Part shown: positions 45,058-54,380 of the stretch, piece after piece
Position numbering within the stretch: the stretch's first letter is position 1
Layout: each line of letters begins with the position of its first letter
Source of the DNA: Streptomyces sp. APSN-46.1
GTDB taxonomy: Bacteria > Actinomycetota > Actinomycetes > Streptomycetales > Streptomycetaceae
DNA length: 64,000 nt
Assembly (NCBI RefSeq): GCF_022815725.1
Contig: NZ_JALGRF010000001.1
Location: forward strand, 992,001 to 1,056,000
Direction of reading: 5' to 3'
Made by a program: the position numbers and the translations under genes
Notes under the pieces: generated by a model
Told to the model about the DNA's origin: nothing
The model's database searches: none
What the model saw: only the letters and a program-made list of their open reading frames with translations

Positions 45058-47340
45058 TCAGGCCGGGTAGGCGAGGTCGGCCTCCAGGGTTCCGGCGGGC
45101 TGGGCGTGGACGGTTCCGGTCGGCCCGCCGAACCGGAGCTGCCAGGGATGCGGGCTGTCGGTGGTCACGTGGAGGCGGTCGCCCCGGCGGCGCAGGTGGA
45201 AGCGGGCCACCTCGCCGGGGCCGTCGGAGCGCGGGATCACCACAGTGCGCTCGGCGCCGTCGGCGAAGGCGTGTACCCGTAGTTCGACGCCGTCCGCCCA
45301 GGCGGAGACCGGGCGCTGGTCGTCGGCGGCGAGCGGAATCACGGAGTCGGGGCGGGCCAGCAGCGGCAGGGTGTGGAAGCCGTGCTGCTCGCGGACCCAG
45401 CGGGGACCGGTGATCTGAGCGCCGGTCAGAACGTTCGTCCACGTTCCTTCCGGCACGTAGTACTCGACCGTGCCGTCGTCGGTGAAGACCGGGGCGACGA
45501 GCAGATCGTCTCCGAGCATGTACTGCCGGTCGAGCGCGGCGGCGGCCGGGTCGTCGGGGAATTCCAGCACCATGGCGCGCATGATGGGGATACCGGTGGC
45601 GTGGGCCTGTTGGGCGGCGCGCTGGAGGTAGGGGGCGAGGCGGTGCTTGAGCAGGGTGAACTCCCGGGTGACCTCGACGGCCTCCTCCCCGTAGTCCCAC
45701 GGCACGCGGTACGACTTGCTGCCGTGCAGGCGGCTGTGCGAGGAGAGGAGACCGAACTGCACCCAGCGCTTGAAGACGGTGGGGGTCGGAGTGCCCTCGA
45801 AGCCGCCGATGTCGTGGCTCCAGAAGCCGAAGCCGGAAAGGCCGAGGGAGAGCCCGCCGCGCAGTGACTCGGCCATGGCGTTGAAGTGCGACTCGCAGTC
45901 GCCGCCCCAGTGCACCGGATACTGCTGGCCGCCCGCCGTGGCGGAGCGGGCGAAGAGCAGCGCCTCGCCCTCGCCGTGTTCCACCCGCAGCAGCGCGAAG
46001 ACGGCCTGGTTGTAGAGGTGGGTGTAGTAGTTGTGCATCCGCTCGGGGTCGGCGCCGTCGTGCCAGACGACGTCGGTGGGGATGCGCTCCCCGAAGTCGG
46101 TCTTGAAGCAGTCCACGCCCTGGTCGAGCAGCGTCTTCAGCTTGCCGGTGTACCAGTCGCGGGCGGCCGGGTTGGTGAAGTCCACCAGGGCCATGCCGGG
46201 CTGCCACAGGTCCCACTGCCACACGCTTCCGTCCAGGCGGCGGACCAGATGGCCCTCGCGCATGCCCTCCTCGAACATCGCCGACTTCTGCGCGATGTAC
46301 GGGTTGATCCAGGCGGAGATCCGCAGTCCCCGCTGCTTGAGGCGGGTGAGCATGCCGGCCGGGTCGGGGAAGGTGTCGGAGTCCCATGCGAAGTCGCACC
46401 ACTGGTAGCCGCGCATCCAGAAGCAGTCGAAGTGGAAGACGCTCAGCGGGATGCCGCGCTCGGCCATGCCGTCGACGAAGCGGTTGACGGTGGCCTCGTC
46501 GTAGTCGGTGGTGAAGGAGGTGGTCAACCAGAGGCCGAGCGCCCAGGCCGGCGGCAGGGCGGGGCGTCCGGTGAGCGCGGTGTAACGCTCCAGGATCTGC
46601 TTCGGGGTCGGGCCGTGGACGACGAAGTACTCCAGCGACTGGTCCTCGACGCTGAACTGCACCTGGCCGACCGACTCGGAGCCGACCTCGTAACTGACCT
46701 TGCCGGGGTGGTTGACGAAGACCCCGTACCCCCGATTGGTCAGGTGGAAGGGGATGTTCTTGTACGCCTGCTCGCTGCTGGTGCCGCCGTCAGCCTGCCA
46801 GATGTCCACGACCTGCCCGTTCTTGACGAACGGAGTGAACCGCTCCCCCAAACCGTAGATCAACTCTCCAACATTCAGCGATAGTTGCCCGAGCATGAAG
46901 TGTCGCCCGGTGTCGTCGGTGACGAAGCCGGTACCGCGTTCGCCGACGGAGGTCAGCACCTGCCCGTCGGCGGCGAACTCCAGGCGCCACGGCTGTGAGG
47001 TGTCCACCCGCAGCGACAGCTCACCCGCACTGAGCTCGACCACCGGGCCGTCCCGGTGCACCTTCCCGCTGCCCCGCTGCGCGCCGGGCAGCGCGAACTC
47101 CGGCCCGCGCCGCACCGAACCTGCGTGGTGGGTGACGCGGACCCCGATCACGCCCTCGGCCGGAGACCAGCAATCGACCGTCAGAAGCGCACTGTTGAGC
47201 ATGCCACCGCGGCTGCGCACGTGCTTCACCGGCGCGTAGAGGGTCATCCGGTGCTCGTCGGCCCGGACGTCCGCGACCTCGGTGGCGTAACGCGCGGTCA
47301 CGCCCGGGCGCATCAACCAGTAACCGTCGGTGAACTTCAT
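45058..47340 (-). CDS. GH31 alpha-xylosidase (YicI-like)
   Basis: The 760-residue GH31 enzyme closely follows E. coli YicI in length and motifs. The nucleophile Asp415 is in CFKTDFGERIP and the acid/base Asp481 in PVHWGGDCES (YicI Asp416 and Asp482). The FWMR segment in HFDCFWMRGY is typical of alpha-xylosidases rather than alpha-glucosidases. No signal peptide is present. It should remove alpha-1,6-xylose from the non-reducing end of imported xyloglucan oligosaccharides or isoprimeverose. The ATG overlaps the GH1 stop (ATGA), so the beta-glucosidase and alpha-xylosidase that must alternate on such oligosaccharides are translated together. Xylose then feeds xylA/xylB next door. Confidence 0.94.
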   Translation of the reverse strand: MKFTDGYWLMRPGVTARYATEVADVRADEHRMTLYAPVKHVRSRGGMLNSALLTVDCWSPAEGVIGVRVTHHAGSVRRGPEFALPGAQRGSGKVHRDGPVVELSAGELSLRVDTSQPWRLEFAADGQVLTSVGERGTGFVTDDTGRHFMLGQLSLNVGELIYGLGERFTPFVKNGQVVDIWQADGGTSSEQAYKNIPFHLTNRGYGVFVNHPGKVSYEVGSESVGQVQFSVEDQSLEYFVVHGPTPKQILERYTALTGRPALPPAWALGLWLTTSFTTDYDEATVNRFVDGMAERGIPLSVFHFDCFWMRGYQWCDFAWDSDTFPDPAGMLTRLKQRGLRISAWINPYIAQKSAMFEEGMREGHLVRRLDGSVWQWDLWQPGMALVDFTNPAARDWYTGKLKTLLDQGVDCFKTDFGERIPTDVVWHDGADPERMHNYYTHLYNQAVFALLRVEHGEGEALLFARSATAGGQQYPVHWGGDCESHFNAMAESLRGGLSLGLSGFGFWSHDIGGFEGTPTPTVFKRWVQFGLLSSHSRLHGSKSYRVPWDYGEEAVEVTREFTLLKHRLAPYLQRAAQQAHATGIPIMRAMVLEFPDDPAAAALDRQYMLGDDLLVAPVFTDDGTVEYYVPEGTWTNVLTGAQITGPRWVREQHGFHTLPLLARPDSVIPLAADDQRPVSAWADGVELRVHAFADGAERTVVIPRSDGPGEVARFHLRRRGDRLHVTTDSPHPWQLRFGGPTGTVHAQPAGTLEADLAYPA

Positions 47341-48653
47341 CGCGCGGGTTCCTCCGGCCGCGCGCGGTGCGCGGTGATCAGGCCCCGGTACCAGTGGTAG
47401 CTGTCCTTGGGCGTTCGGGTCAGGGTGTCGTAGTCGACGTGGACCAGGCCGAAGCGCTGGCCGTAGCCTCGCGCCCACTCGAAGTTGTCCAGCAGCGACC
47501 AGACGTAGTAGCCGCGCACGTCCACCCCTGCGGAGATGGCGTCGGCGACGGCGGCGAGGTGGTCCGCGAGGTAGTCGATCCGCTCGGTGTCGTGGACCCG
47601 GCCGTCGGGGCCGACGGTGTCGCCCTCGGCGGAGCCGTTCTCGGTGATCCAGACCGGCGGAAGCCGCGGGTAGCGGGCGTGGAGTTCACGGAGCAACTCT
47701 GTGAGCGCGTCCGGGACGACGGGCCATCCCATGGTGGTGTGCCGGGCCCTGTACCGGTCCAGCTCAGTGACGCCGATGTCCACGGCGGTGCGCACTTCGG
47801 GGTCGGCCTCGCGGTGGGGGGCGGCGGCGAACGTCACCGGGCGGTAGAAGTTGACGCCGAGGAAGTCCAGCGGGGCGCCGATCAGCTCCAGGTCGCCCGG
47901 CAGTCGCCAGGGGCCGTCGGCGAGGCCGGCCCAGGTCTCGGCCTCGTGCGCGGGGTAGCGGCCCGCGAGGAGCGGCTCGGTCCAGACCTCGTTGTGGAGG
48001 ACCTTGGCACGGCGCAGGGCGGCCCGGTCCTCGGGGAGGGCGGAGGCGAGATGGATGCGGTCGAGGTTGAGGGTGATCCCGATCTCCTGGGCGCCCGCGG
48101 CGCGCAGCTCCCGTACCGCGAGGCCGTGGGCGACCAGCAGGTGGTGGGCGGCCGCCAGCGCGCCGCGGCCCTCCTCGGCACCGGGTGCGTGCCGCCCCTC
48201 GGCGTAGCCGACGAAGGCAGAGCAGTACGGCTCGTTGAGGGTGATCCAGCGCTCCACCCGGTCCCCGTAGCGCTCGGCCGCGAGGGCCGCGTACTGCGCG
48301 AAGGCCTCGGCGGTCTCCCGGACCCGCCAGCCACCGCCCGCGGCGGAGCCGCTGTCGGACGGAGTCTCCAGGGCTTGGGGCAGGTCCCAGTGGTAGAGGG
48401 TGACGGCGGGGGCGACTCCGGCGGCCAACAGCTCGTCGATCAGGCGGTCGTAGAAGTCCAGGCCCTTGGGGTTGGCCGGTCCGGTGCCCCGGGGCAGCAG
48501 GCGGGGCCAGGCGATCGAGAAACGGTAACTGTCGACGCCGAGCTCGTGCAGCAGTGCGACGTCCTCGTCGTGGGCGCCCTCGATCTGGTAGGCGGCGGTC
48601 GCGGCACCGAAACGGAATCCGGTGGGCAGTTCCGGGATCGCCGGGGTGCTCAT
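47337..48653 (-). CDS. GH1 beta-glucosidase with a short internal deletion
   Basis: The 438-residue GH1 protein has acid/base Glu141 (ITLNEP) and nucleophile Glu338 (WITENG), with the expected HWDLPQAL and DNFEWARGYGQRFGLV. However, the N-terminus reads AAYQIEGAHDEDVALLHELGV. Family members have about 35-40 further residues between IEGA and EDVALL, including the PSIWDTF and DHYHRY motifs of the first barrel loop. The frame is kept (junction near 48572). The missing loop borders the active-site entrance, so activity is doubtful, although the catalytic pair remains. It is coupled by 4-nt overlaps to CE7 upstream and GH31 downstream. No signal peptide is seen. Confidence 0.87.
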   Translation of the reverse strand: MSTPAIPELPTGFRFGAATAAYQIEGAHDEDVALLHELGVDSYRFSIAWPRLLPRGTGPANPKGLDFYDRLIDELLAAGVAPAVTLYHWDLPQALETPSDSGSAAGGGWRVRETAEAFAQYAALAAERYGDRVERWITLNEPYCSAFVGYAEGRHAPGAEEGRGALAAAHHLLVAHGLAVRELRAAGAQEIGITLNLDRIHLASALPEDRAALRRAKVLHNEVWTEPLLAGRYPAHEAETWAGLADGPWRLPGDLELIGAPLDFLGVNFYRPVTFAAAPHREADPEVRTAVDIGVTELDRYRARHTTMGWPVVPDALTELLRELHARYPRLPPVWITENGSAEGDTVGPDGRVHDTERIDYLADHLAAVADAISAGVDVRGYYVWSLLDNFEWARGYGQRFGLVHVDYDTLTRTPKDSYHWYRGLITAHRARPEEPAR

Positions 48654-49639
48654 GGGCAGAGCTCCGGCGCCAGGCCGCGCTCGCGCAGCCAGGCCAGTTG
48701 GACGGGCGGGTTGGAGCCGCAGCCGCCCCCGTGGTCGCCGAACGGCCACACGGTCATGGTGCGGTCCTCGCCCGCGTAGTGATTGAAGGCGGCGTAGACC
48801 GTGGAGGGCGGGCAGACCGGGTCCATCAGGCCCACGCTGAACACCGTCGGCGCGGTGGCCCGCCGGGCGAAGTGGACGCCGTCGAAGTGGTCGAGGGTGG
48901 CGAAGGCCGGCTCCACGCGGTGGCGGCTGTGCCAGCGCAGGTACGTGGCGATCTCCTGGTACGGGCCGTCGCCGCAGATCGCGGCAGCGCGGCGGAAGTG
49001 GCACAGGAACGGGACGTCCGGCATCGCCGCCGCCACGCGGTCCCCGGCGAGACCGGCGACGGCGAGCGCCAGACCGCCGCCCTGGCTGGCTCCGGCCACC
49101 ACGATCCGACGGCCGTCGAGTCCGGGCAGCTCCGCGGCCGCGTCCACGGCTCGCACGCAGTCGGTGACCAATCGCCGGTAGTAGTAGGTGTCGGGAGAGT
49201 CGATGCCGCGGGTCATGAAGCCCCCGACCCACTGCGTGCCGTCGCCCACGCCCCGGTCCGGGGTGTCGTGGCCCTGGCCCCGGCTGTCGACGACGAGTTG
49301 GGCGTAGCCCGCGGCGGACCAGAACAGGTGGTCGGTGGGCAGTCCCCGTCCGCCGCCGTAGCCCATGTAGGTGACGACGACCGGCAGCGGTCCGGCCGCG
49401 TTGCGCGGGCGCAGCAGCCAGGCGGCCACCGGCTCGCCGTTCCAGCCGGGGAAGCGCACGTCGTCGACCTCGACGGTGCTCAACAGATGCTGGGCGGTGA
49501 CCCGTTCGACCTTGATCGCCCCGTCGTGCGACCGGGCTTCGGCAAGGGTCCGCCGCCAGAAGGCGTCGAAACCCGTCGGATCGGACAACTCTGGCCGGTA
49601 GCGGATGAGTTCGTCCACGCTGAGGTCTGTGAGCGGCAT
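48650..49639 (-). CDS. CE7 acetylxylan/cephalosporin-C-type acetylesterase
   Basis: The 329-residue alpha/beta hydrolase of carbohydrate esterase family 7 (AXE1) has the oxyanion tyrosine in VTYMGYGGG and the RGQG motif (DSRGQGHD). The triad is Ser185 (GASQGGG), Asp273 (GLMDPVCPPST) and His303 (FGDHGGG). CE7 enzymes are cytoplasmic and deacetylate short, imported xylo- or xyloglucan-derived oligosaccharides. The stop overlaps the GH1 ATG. The start at 49639 has GGAGG upstream and lies 73 bp after the GH3 stop on the same strand, so GH3-CE7-GH1-GH31 look like one operon. Confidence 0.93.
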   Translation of the reverse strand: MPLTDLSVDELIRYRPELSDPTGFDAFWRRTLAEARSHDGAIKVERVTAQHLLSTVEVDDVRFPGWNGEPVAAWLLRPRNAAGPLPVVVTYMGYGGGRGLPTDHLFWSAAGYAQLVVDSRGQGHDTPDRGVGDGTQWVGGFMTRGIDSPDTYYYRRLVTDCVRAVDAAAELPGLDGRRIVVAGASQGGGLALAVAGLAGDRVAAAMPDVPFLCHFRRAAAICGDGPYQEIATYLRWHSRHRVEPAFATLDHFDGVHFARRATAPTVFSVGLMDPVCPPSTVYAAFNHYAGEDRTMTVWPFGDHGGGCGSNPPVQLAWLRERGLAPELCP

Positions 49640-49712
49640 GGGAGCTTCCTCCGGTCGGAATGGGGTGGCGGCCCGCCCCCCGGACGGGCCGCCGGTCTCG
49701 CGGGTGCGGGCC

Positions 49713-52700
49713 TCAGTCGGTCCCGCCGGACGTGGTGAAGCCGAAGGCGGCCAGGCGGAAGCCGCCGTGCAGCGTCAGCCGCAGGTCGTGGACGCCGGCC
49801 GGCGGAGCGGCGAGCTCGGCCGCGACGGTCGTCCACGTGTAGCGGTCGCCGGTGACGGGAACGTCGATCTCCGCCAACAGCCGGTCACCAGCGCGGAGTT
49901 CCAGCCGCGCCTCTCCGCAACCCGCCTTCTCGAGGGCGGTCTCGGCCTCCACCCGGACCGCCCCGGAGAGATCGACGTCGCGGAAGAGAAGCGTCGCGGG
50001 CCGCGCCGGATCGGCCGGGGTCACCGCGTCGCCGCTGGTGCGGGTGGCGTCGACGATGGTGGTGTCCGCGTGGTCGTCGAAGTCGACGGTCAGGGTTCGT
50101 CGGCCGACGACCACGCGGGGCGCGGGGGCCGCCCCGGTCACTGTGAGCTGTGCGGTGAGGACCGGGTGCTCGGCGGAGCGGCCGGCGGTGATCTCGTATC
50201 CGCCGGGGTCGACGGTGAAGGCGCCGGTCGCGATGGACCAGTGGGCGAGCCGGTCGGCTGGGAGCGAGAACGTCAGTTCCCGGCTCTCGCCCGGCCCCAG
50301 ACGGACCTTGCGGAAGTCGGCGAGGCGCCGCCGGGGGGCCTCGTAGCGGGCGTCCAGCGCCCGGACGTAGAGCTGGACCACCTCGCTGCCGGTCCGTCGG
50401 CCGATGTTGGCCAGTGTCACCGTGACGTCAACCGAACCGTCCTGGCCGATCGACGGCTGCGACAGGCTCAGGTCGCGGTAGGCGAAGTCGGTGTAGGACA
50501 GCCCGTGGCCGAAGGGATAGAGGGGCGCGGCCCGGTGGTACTGGTAGGTCCAGCCGGCCTTGATGATGTCGTAGTCGAGCGGCTCCGGCAACGGGTCCTC
50601 GCCCCGGTACCAGGTCTGCGGCAGGCGGCCGGCGGGCTCGGCCTCCCCGAGCAGCACCGCTGCCAGCGCATGGCCCGTCTCCTGCCCACCGTGGGAGGTC
50701 CACACCACGGCGGGCAGGTGCTCGTCGGCCCAGTCGACGGCGTACGGGTAGCTGCTCATCACCACCAGCGCCGTATCAGGGCAGACGGCCGCGACCGTGC
50801 GCAGCAGTGCCTCCTGCGTCTCGGGCAGGTCGAGGCCCGCGCGGTCCTCGGTCTCGCGGCCGTTGACCATCGGGTGGTTGCCGAGGACGACGACCGCCGC
50901 GTCGGCCGTCTCCGCGGCCGCCCGTGCCTCGGCCGCGCCGTCGCGCAGCAGTTCCCGCTGCCAGCGCTCGGCGGCGTCCGGGGTCGAGGCCGTGACGGTC
51001 ACCCGGCCGTCGGCCGGGTCCACGGCGGCGTAGCGTCCGGTGAGCACGGAGCGCAGCAGCACGGCGCCGTCCCCGGCCGGTTCGAGCCGGAAGGTCTCGT
51101 GGATCTCCCAGCTCTTGAGCACCTCCTGGTCGGCCGCCAGTGAGTCGTCGCCCTTGAGGCTCAGGTAGCGGCCGGTGTCGGCGGCGCGCAGGGTCAGTAC
51201 GCCGCGGCCCCAGTCGGCCACGTCGAAGGCGGTCTTGCCGAGCAGTTCCCCGGTGGTGCCGGAGCGCAGCGCGATCCGGTCGGCGCCCTCCTCGCAGACC
51301 ACCTCGCCGCCGTGGACGCCTAAGCGGCCTCGGGGAAGTGGGGCACGTCCCCGCGCCGCCCGGCACGGCACCTCGCCGCGTTGTCGCAGCACCCGAGTAC
51401 GTCCAGTACAAGGGCACTGCTCCGCCTTGCGATGCACCGCGCCGGACAACGCGGAAACGCATCCCACTTCCCCGAGGCCGCTTAGCGCCGCGGCGAGTCC
51501 GGCGGCGACGCCGACCTCATAAGGCAGGGTGCCGCTGTACCAGTCCTCGCACAGCGTGTCGGCGAGTGGGCCGATGACGGCGATCCGCGGTGTCCGCGCC
51601 GCGTCGAGCGGCAGCAGGCCGTCGTTCTTGAGCAGCACCACCGACTCGGTCGCGGCATGTCGCGCCAGCTCGCGGTGCTCGGTGCAGTCGATGACCTCGG
51701 GCCCGATACCGGCGTAGGGGTCCAGTTCGGGGTCGAACTCGCCGAGTCGGAAGCGGAGTTCCAGCTGCCTCCGGACGGCGCGGTTCACGTCGGTCCCGTC
51801 GATCAGGCCGCGCTCCAGGGCCTCGCGCAGACGGCCGACCGTTGTCGCGCTGTCCTCGCCGTGGTCGGTGAAGCTGTCGATGCCCGCCTTGAGCGCCGCC
51901 GCGTGGGACTCGGCGTGGTCGTCGAAGTACTCCTCCAGGTCGACCAGATTGGACGGGGCTTCGGCGTCACTGACCACGAACAGCTCGTGGCCGGTCGGCT
52001 CCGCCCAACGGCGCAGTTCCGACTCGATGAGCGGGCTCACGTGGCAGGGACGGCCATTGACGAGGTTGTAGGCGGCCATGGCGCCGGTCGCGGCGCCGGA
52101 TTCGACGACGGGGCGGAAGGCAGCCAGGTCGTACTCGTGCAGCACACGCGGGCGCAGCCCGGAGGAGGTGGTGCAGCGGTCGTCCTCGTTGTTGTAGGCG
52201 AGGAAGTGCTTGAGCACCGGGGCCACCCGCAGGTAGGTCGGGTGGTTGCCGGACAGGCCCCGGCAGAACGCCTCCCCGAGACGGCCGGTGTGCACCGGGT
52301 CCTCGGAATATCCCTCCTCGTTGCGCCCCCAGCGCGGGTCGCGCAGCAGGTTCAGCACGGGCGCCCAGGCTTGGAGGCTGTGGGGAGCGCTGCCGACGAG
52401 GGGCGGGCGGTGGCGGTGGAAGGCGCGCAGTTCGATCGAGACCGCCTCGGCGACCCGGCGCACCAGGCCCTCGTCCCAGGTGGCGCCGAGACCGACGGCC
52501 TGCGGGAAGACGGTCGCCACCCCCAGCCAGGAGACCCCGTGCAGGGCCTCGCTGCCGGTTCGGAAAGAGCCGAGGCCGAGGCGCGGGACGGCCGGTGCGT
52601 ACTGGTGCAGCATCGCGATCCGTTCGTCGAGCGTGAGCCGTTCGAGCAGGTCGTCGACACGCTTGCGCAGCGGTAGCACCGGATTACGGAAAGGAGGCGG

Positions 52701-52730
52701 ACCGGCTGCGGGCGCGGACAGGGAACTCAC
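49713..52730 (-). CDS. GH3 beta-glucosidase/beta-xylosidase with a 54-residue insertion
   Basis: The 1005-residue GH3 protein has an N-terminal barrel with nucleophile Asp255 in FVVSDAEAPS, and the alpha/beta sandwich is split by a fascin-like beta-trefoil (about 475-580). A fibronectin-III-like domain and a C-terminal binding-type beta-sandwich follow. Residues 417-470 are encoded by a 164-bp inverted-repeat element inserted in frame. Without it the text reads GLAAALGVHGGEVVCEEG, which is smooth. The insertion lies at a domain boundary, so folding may survive. The GTG start has GAGGGG upstream. Two LacI-type operators lie at 52771 and 52840. No signal peptide is present. Beta-glucosidase and beta-xylosidase roles cannot be separated from sequence. 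Confidence 0.88.
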   Translation of the reverse strand: MSSLSAPAAGPPPFRNPVLPLRKRVDDLLERLTLDERIAMLHQYAPAVPRLGLGSFRTGSEALHGVSWLGVATVFPQAVGLGATWDEGLVRRVAEAVSIELRAFHRHRPPLVGSAPHSLQAWAPVLNLLRDPRWGRNEEGYSEDPVHTGRLGEAFCRGLSGNHPTYLRVAPVLKHFLAYNNEDDRCTTSSGLRPRVLHEYDLAAFRPVVESGAATGAMAAYNLVNGRPCHVSPLIESELRRWAEPTGHELFVVSDAEAPSNLVDLEEYFDDHAESHAAALKAGIDSFTDHGEDSATTVGRLREALERGLIDGTDVNRAVRRQLELRFRLGEFDPELDPYAGIGPEVIDCTEHRELARHAATESVVLLKNDGLLPLDAARTPRIAVIGPLADTLCEDWYSGTLPYEVGVAAGLAAALSGLGEVGCVSALSGAVHRKAEQCPCTGRTRVLRQRGEVPCRAARGRAPLPRGRLGVHGGEVVCEEGADRIALRSGTTGELLGKTAFDVADWGRGVLTLRAADTGRYLSLKGDDSLAADQEVLKSWEIHETFRLEPAGDGAVLLRSVLTGRYAAVDPADGRVTVTASTPDAAERWQRELLRDGAAEARAAAETADAAVVVLGNHPMVNGRETEDRAGLDLPETQEALLRTVAAVCPDTALVVMSSYPYAVDWADEHLPAVVWTSHGGQETGHALAAVLLGEAEPAGRLPQTWYRGEDPLPEPLDYDIIKAGWTYQYHRAAPLYPFGHGLSYTDFAYRDLSLSQPSIGQDGSVDVTVTLANIGRRTGSEVVQLYVRALDARYEAPRRRLADFRKVRLGPGESRELTFSLPADRLAHWSIATGAFTVDPGGYEITAGRSAEHPVLTAQLTVTGAAPAPRVVVGRRTLTVDFDDHADTTIVDATRTSGDAVTPADPARPATLLFRDVDLSGAVRVEAETALEKAGCGEARLELRAGDRLLAEIDVPVTGDRYTWTTVAAELAAPPAGVHDLRLTLHGGFRLAAFGFTTSGGTD
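51321..51484. mobile_element. MITE-like 160-bp element with 20-bp perfect terminal inverted repeats and TA flanks
   Basis: TAAGCGGCCTCGGGGAAGTG at 51321 and its exact reverse complement ending at 51484 form 22-bp perfect inverted ends. Taking TA as a duplicated target, the element is 160 bp (51323-51482) with 20-bp repeats. With the extra TA it adds 162 bp, i.e. 54 codons, so the GH3 frame stays open. Removing it restores a continuous GH3 alignment (AAAL-GVHGG). It encodes no transposase. From memory, near-identical short sequences (CCGAGTACGTCCAGTAC core) recur in Streptomyces genomes, but I could not check copies. Confidence 0.82.
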
Positions 52731-52770
52731 GTGGACAACCCCTCGGCAGGCTGGGTGTTACGACCATTCG

Positions 52771-52784
52771 TCGAAGCGCTTCGA
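52771..52784. promoter_or_regulatory. LacI-type operator before GH3 (site 1)
   Basis: TCGAAGCGCTTCGA is a perfect copy, extended to CGTCGAAGCGCTTCGACG, 41 bp upstream of the GH3 start on the reverse strand. Confidence 0.83.
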
Positions 52785-52839
52785 CGCTGACATGAACCAG
52801 TGCCACTGTCAACTATCCCTGGTAGAACCGGCTTTGTTT

Positions 52840-52853
52840 TCAAGCGCTTCGAC
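52840..52853. promoter_or_regulatory. LacI-type operator before GH3 (site 2)
   Basis: TCAAGCGCTTCGAC carries the AAGCGCTTCGA part of the operator. Its centre is 68 bp from the perfect copy at 52771. Confidence 0.65.
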
Positions 52854-53004
52854 ACATCGGCCGGGAAGGGTCCCTCCACCATGGGAACCGAGTGGAACCG
52901 CAGCACCTTCGTGAGCGCCGAGGGCTCGCCCCGCGCTGGTCGTCCCCGGCGAGAAGGCTGCCCGCCTGCGCCGTTGTTGGCCCAACGGTGATCTGAACAG
53001 ACCC

Positions 53005-53032
53005 TTGACGGCACACTTGTGAGCGTTAACAC
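53005..53032 (+). promoter_or_regulatory. Promoter with GTGAGCGTTAACAC operator (ChvE-type importer)
   Basis: TTGACG, a 16-nt spacer and TAACAC form a sigma-HrdB-like promoter whose -10 is embedded in GTGAGCGTTAACAC. Hexamer spacing and operator are identical to those before GH127, implying one repressor for both. Confidence 0.68.
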
Positions 53033-53174
53033 TCAGGTATCGCCAGGCCGGAGCCGCTGCAAACCCGACTTCGCACAGCGCGAGGAAACCACTCCCGGCC
53101 GGCCCCGCTCGACCGCTTCCGGTTCTCCCAGCCGGGTCGCACCGTGCCGGTCGCGGAACATCACTGGAGGAACT

Positions 53175-54278
53175 GTGCGGAAGCTTTCAGCGAGCCTTGT
53201 CACCCTGGGCCTGACGCTGTCGCTGGCAGCCTGCGGCCAGAGCGCCAACGGAGCGGGCGACGGCGGGGGCGGCGGGGCCGGCGGGGATGCCAAAGGCGGC
53301 CTCATCGGCATCGCGATGCCGACCAAGTCGTCGGAACGCTGGATCAACGACGGCAACAACATGGTCAAGGAGTTCCAGGCCAAGGGTTACAAGACCGACC
53401 TCCAGTACGGCGACAACGTCGTGGAGAACCAGGTCTCCCAGGTGGAGAACATGATCACCAAGGGGGCGAAGCTGCTGGTGATCGCCGCCATCGACGGTTC
53501 CTCGCTCACCAACGTGCTGCAGAAGGCCGCCGACGCCCACATCCCCGTCATCTCCTACGACCGCCTGATCCGCGGCACCGGGAACGTCGACTACTACGCG
53601 ACCTTCGACAACTACAAGGTCGGTGTCCTCCAGGGCAGTTACATCGTCGACAAGCTCGGAGTCAAGGACGGCAAGGGCCCCTTCAACATCGAGCTGTTCG
53701 CCGGCTCACCGGACGACAACAACGCCACCTTCTTCTACAACGGCGCGATGAGCGTCCTCAAGCCGTACATCGACGACAAGAAGCTGGTCGTGCAGAGCGG
53801 CCAGACCTCCCTCAACCAGATCGCCACACTGCGCTGGGACGGCGGTCTCGCCCAGTCCCGGATGGACAACCTGCTGAGCAAGTCGTACACCGCCGCCCGC
53901 GTCGACGCCGTGCTCTCGCCGTACGACGGCATCTCGATCGGCATCATCTCCTCGCTCAAGGGCGTCGGCTACGGCTCCGGCCAGGCGCTGCCCGTCGTCA
54001 CGGGCCAGGACGCCGAGCTGGCCTCGGTGAAGTCGATCACCGCGGGCGAGCAGACCCAGACCGTTTACAAGGACACCCGCCAACTGGCCAAGGCGGCGGT
54101 CCAGATGGGCGACGCGCTGCTGACCGGCGGCAAGCCCGAGGTCAACGACACCGACCAGTACGACAACGGCGTCAAGACCGTACCGGCGCAGCTGCTCCAG
54201 CCGGTCAGCGTCGACAAGGAGAACTACCAGAAGGTCCTGGTGGACAGCGGCCAGTACACCGCGGACCAGCTCAAGTAG
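53175..54278 (+). CDS. Monosaccharide-binding lipoprotein (ChvE/XylF-like)
   Basis: The GTG at 53175 is preceded by GGAGG. The 367-residue protein has a lipoprotein signal (LSLAACGQS) and a type-I periplasmic-binding domain matching ChvE/Xyl[47 protein letters not shown] and [15 protein letters not shown]. This group binds L-arabinose, D-xylose, D-galactose or D-glucose as monosaccharides. It is the first gene of a three-gene importer. Its promoter carries the operator shared with the arabinofuranosidase GH127, which favours L-arabinose as inducer or cargo. Confidence 0.92.
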   Translation: MRKLSASLVTLGLTLSLAACGQSANGAGDGGGGGAGGDAKGGLIGIAMPTKSSERWINDGNNMVKEFQAKGYKTDLQYGDNVVENQVSQVENMITKGAKLLVIAAIDGSSLTNVLQKAADAHIPVISYDRLIRGTGNVDYYATFDNYKVGVLQGSYIVDKLGVKDGKGPFNIELFAGSPDDNNATFFYNGAMSVLKPYIDDKKLVVQSGQTSLNQIATLRWDGGLAQSRMDNLLSKSYTAARVDAVLSPYDGISIGIISSLKGVGYGSGQALPVVTGQDAELASVKSITAGEQTQTVYKDTRQLAKAAVQMGDALLTGGKPEVNDTDQYDNGVKTVPAQLLQPVSVDKENYQKVLVDSGQYTADQLK

Positions 54279-54380
54279 CCCACGGGCCCCGACCGACGGG
54301 CCCTGCGACGCCGAACCGGCGGTGCGACGCCCGGGAGACCGCCCGGCACCGCACCGCCCCGACGATACGGATGCACAACC

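Larger units (their letters stand above)
52731..53174. other. Divergent spacer between GH3 operon and ChvE-type importer
   Basis: This 444-base spacer contains two LacI-type operators for the GH3 side (52771-52784, 52840-52853) and the GTGAGCGTTAACAC promoter for the importer (53005-53032). The stretch 52880-53000 has an open frame from ATG 52880 with no recognisable motif, and I do not call a gene there. Confidence 0.5.

Noticed and set aside
51338..51577. Short forward open frames inside the inverted-repeat element as genes
   Set aside because: They are low-complexity, lack ribosome binding sites and lie within a non-coding element.
52800..52991. Possible small gene in the GH3/importer spacer
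   Set aside because: There is no ribosome binding site, no motif and no conserved-looking codon pattern, and it overlaps an operator.
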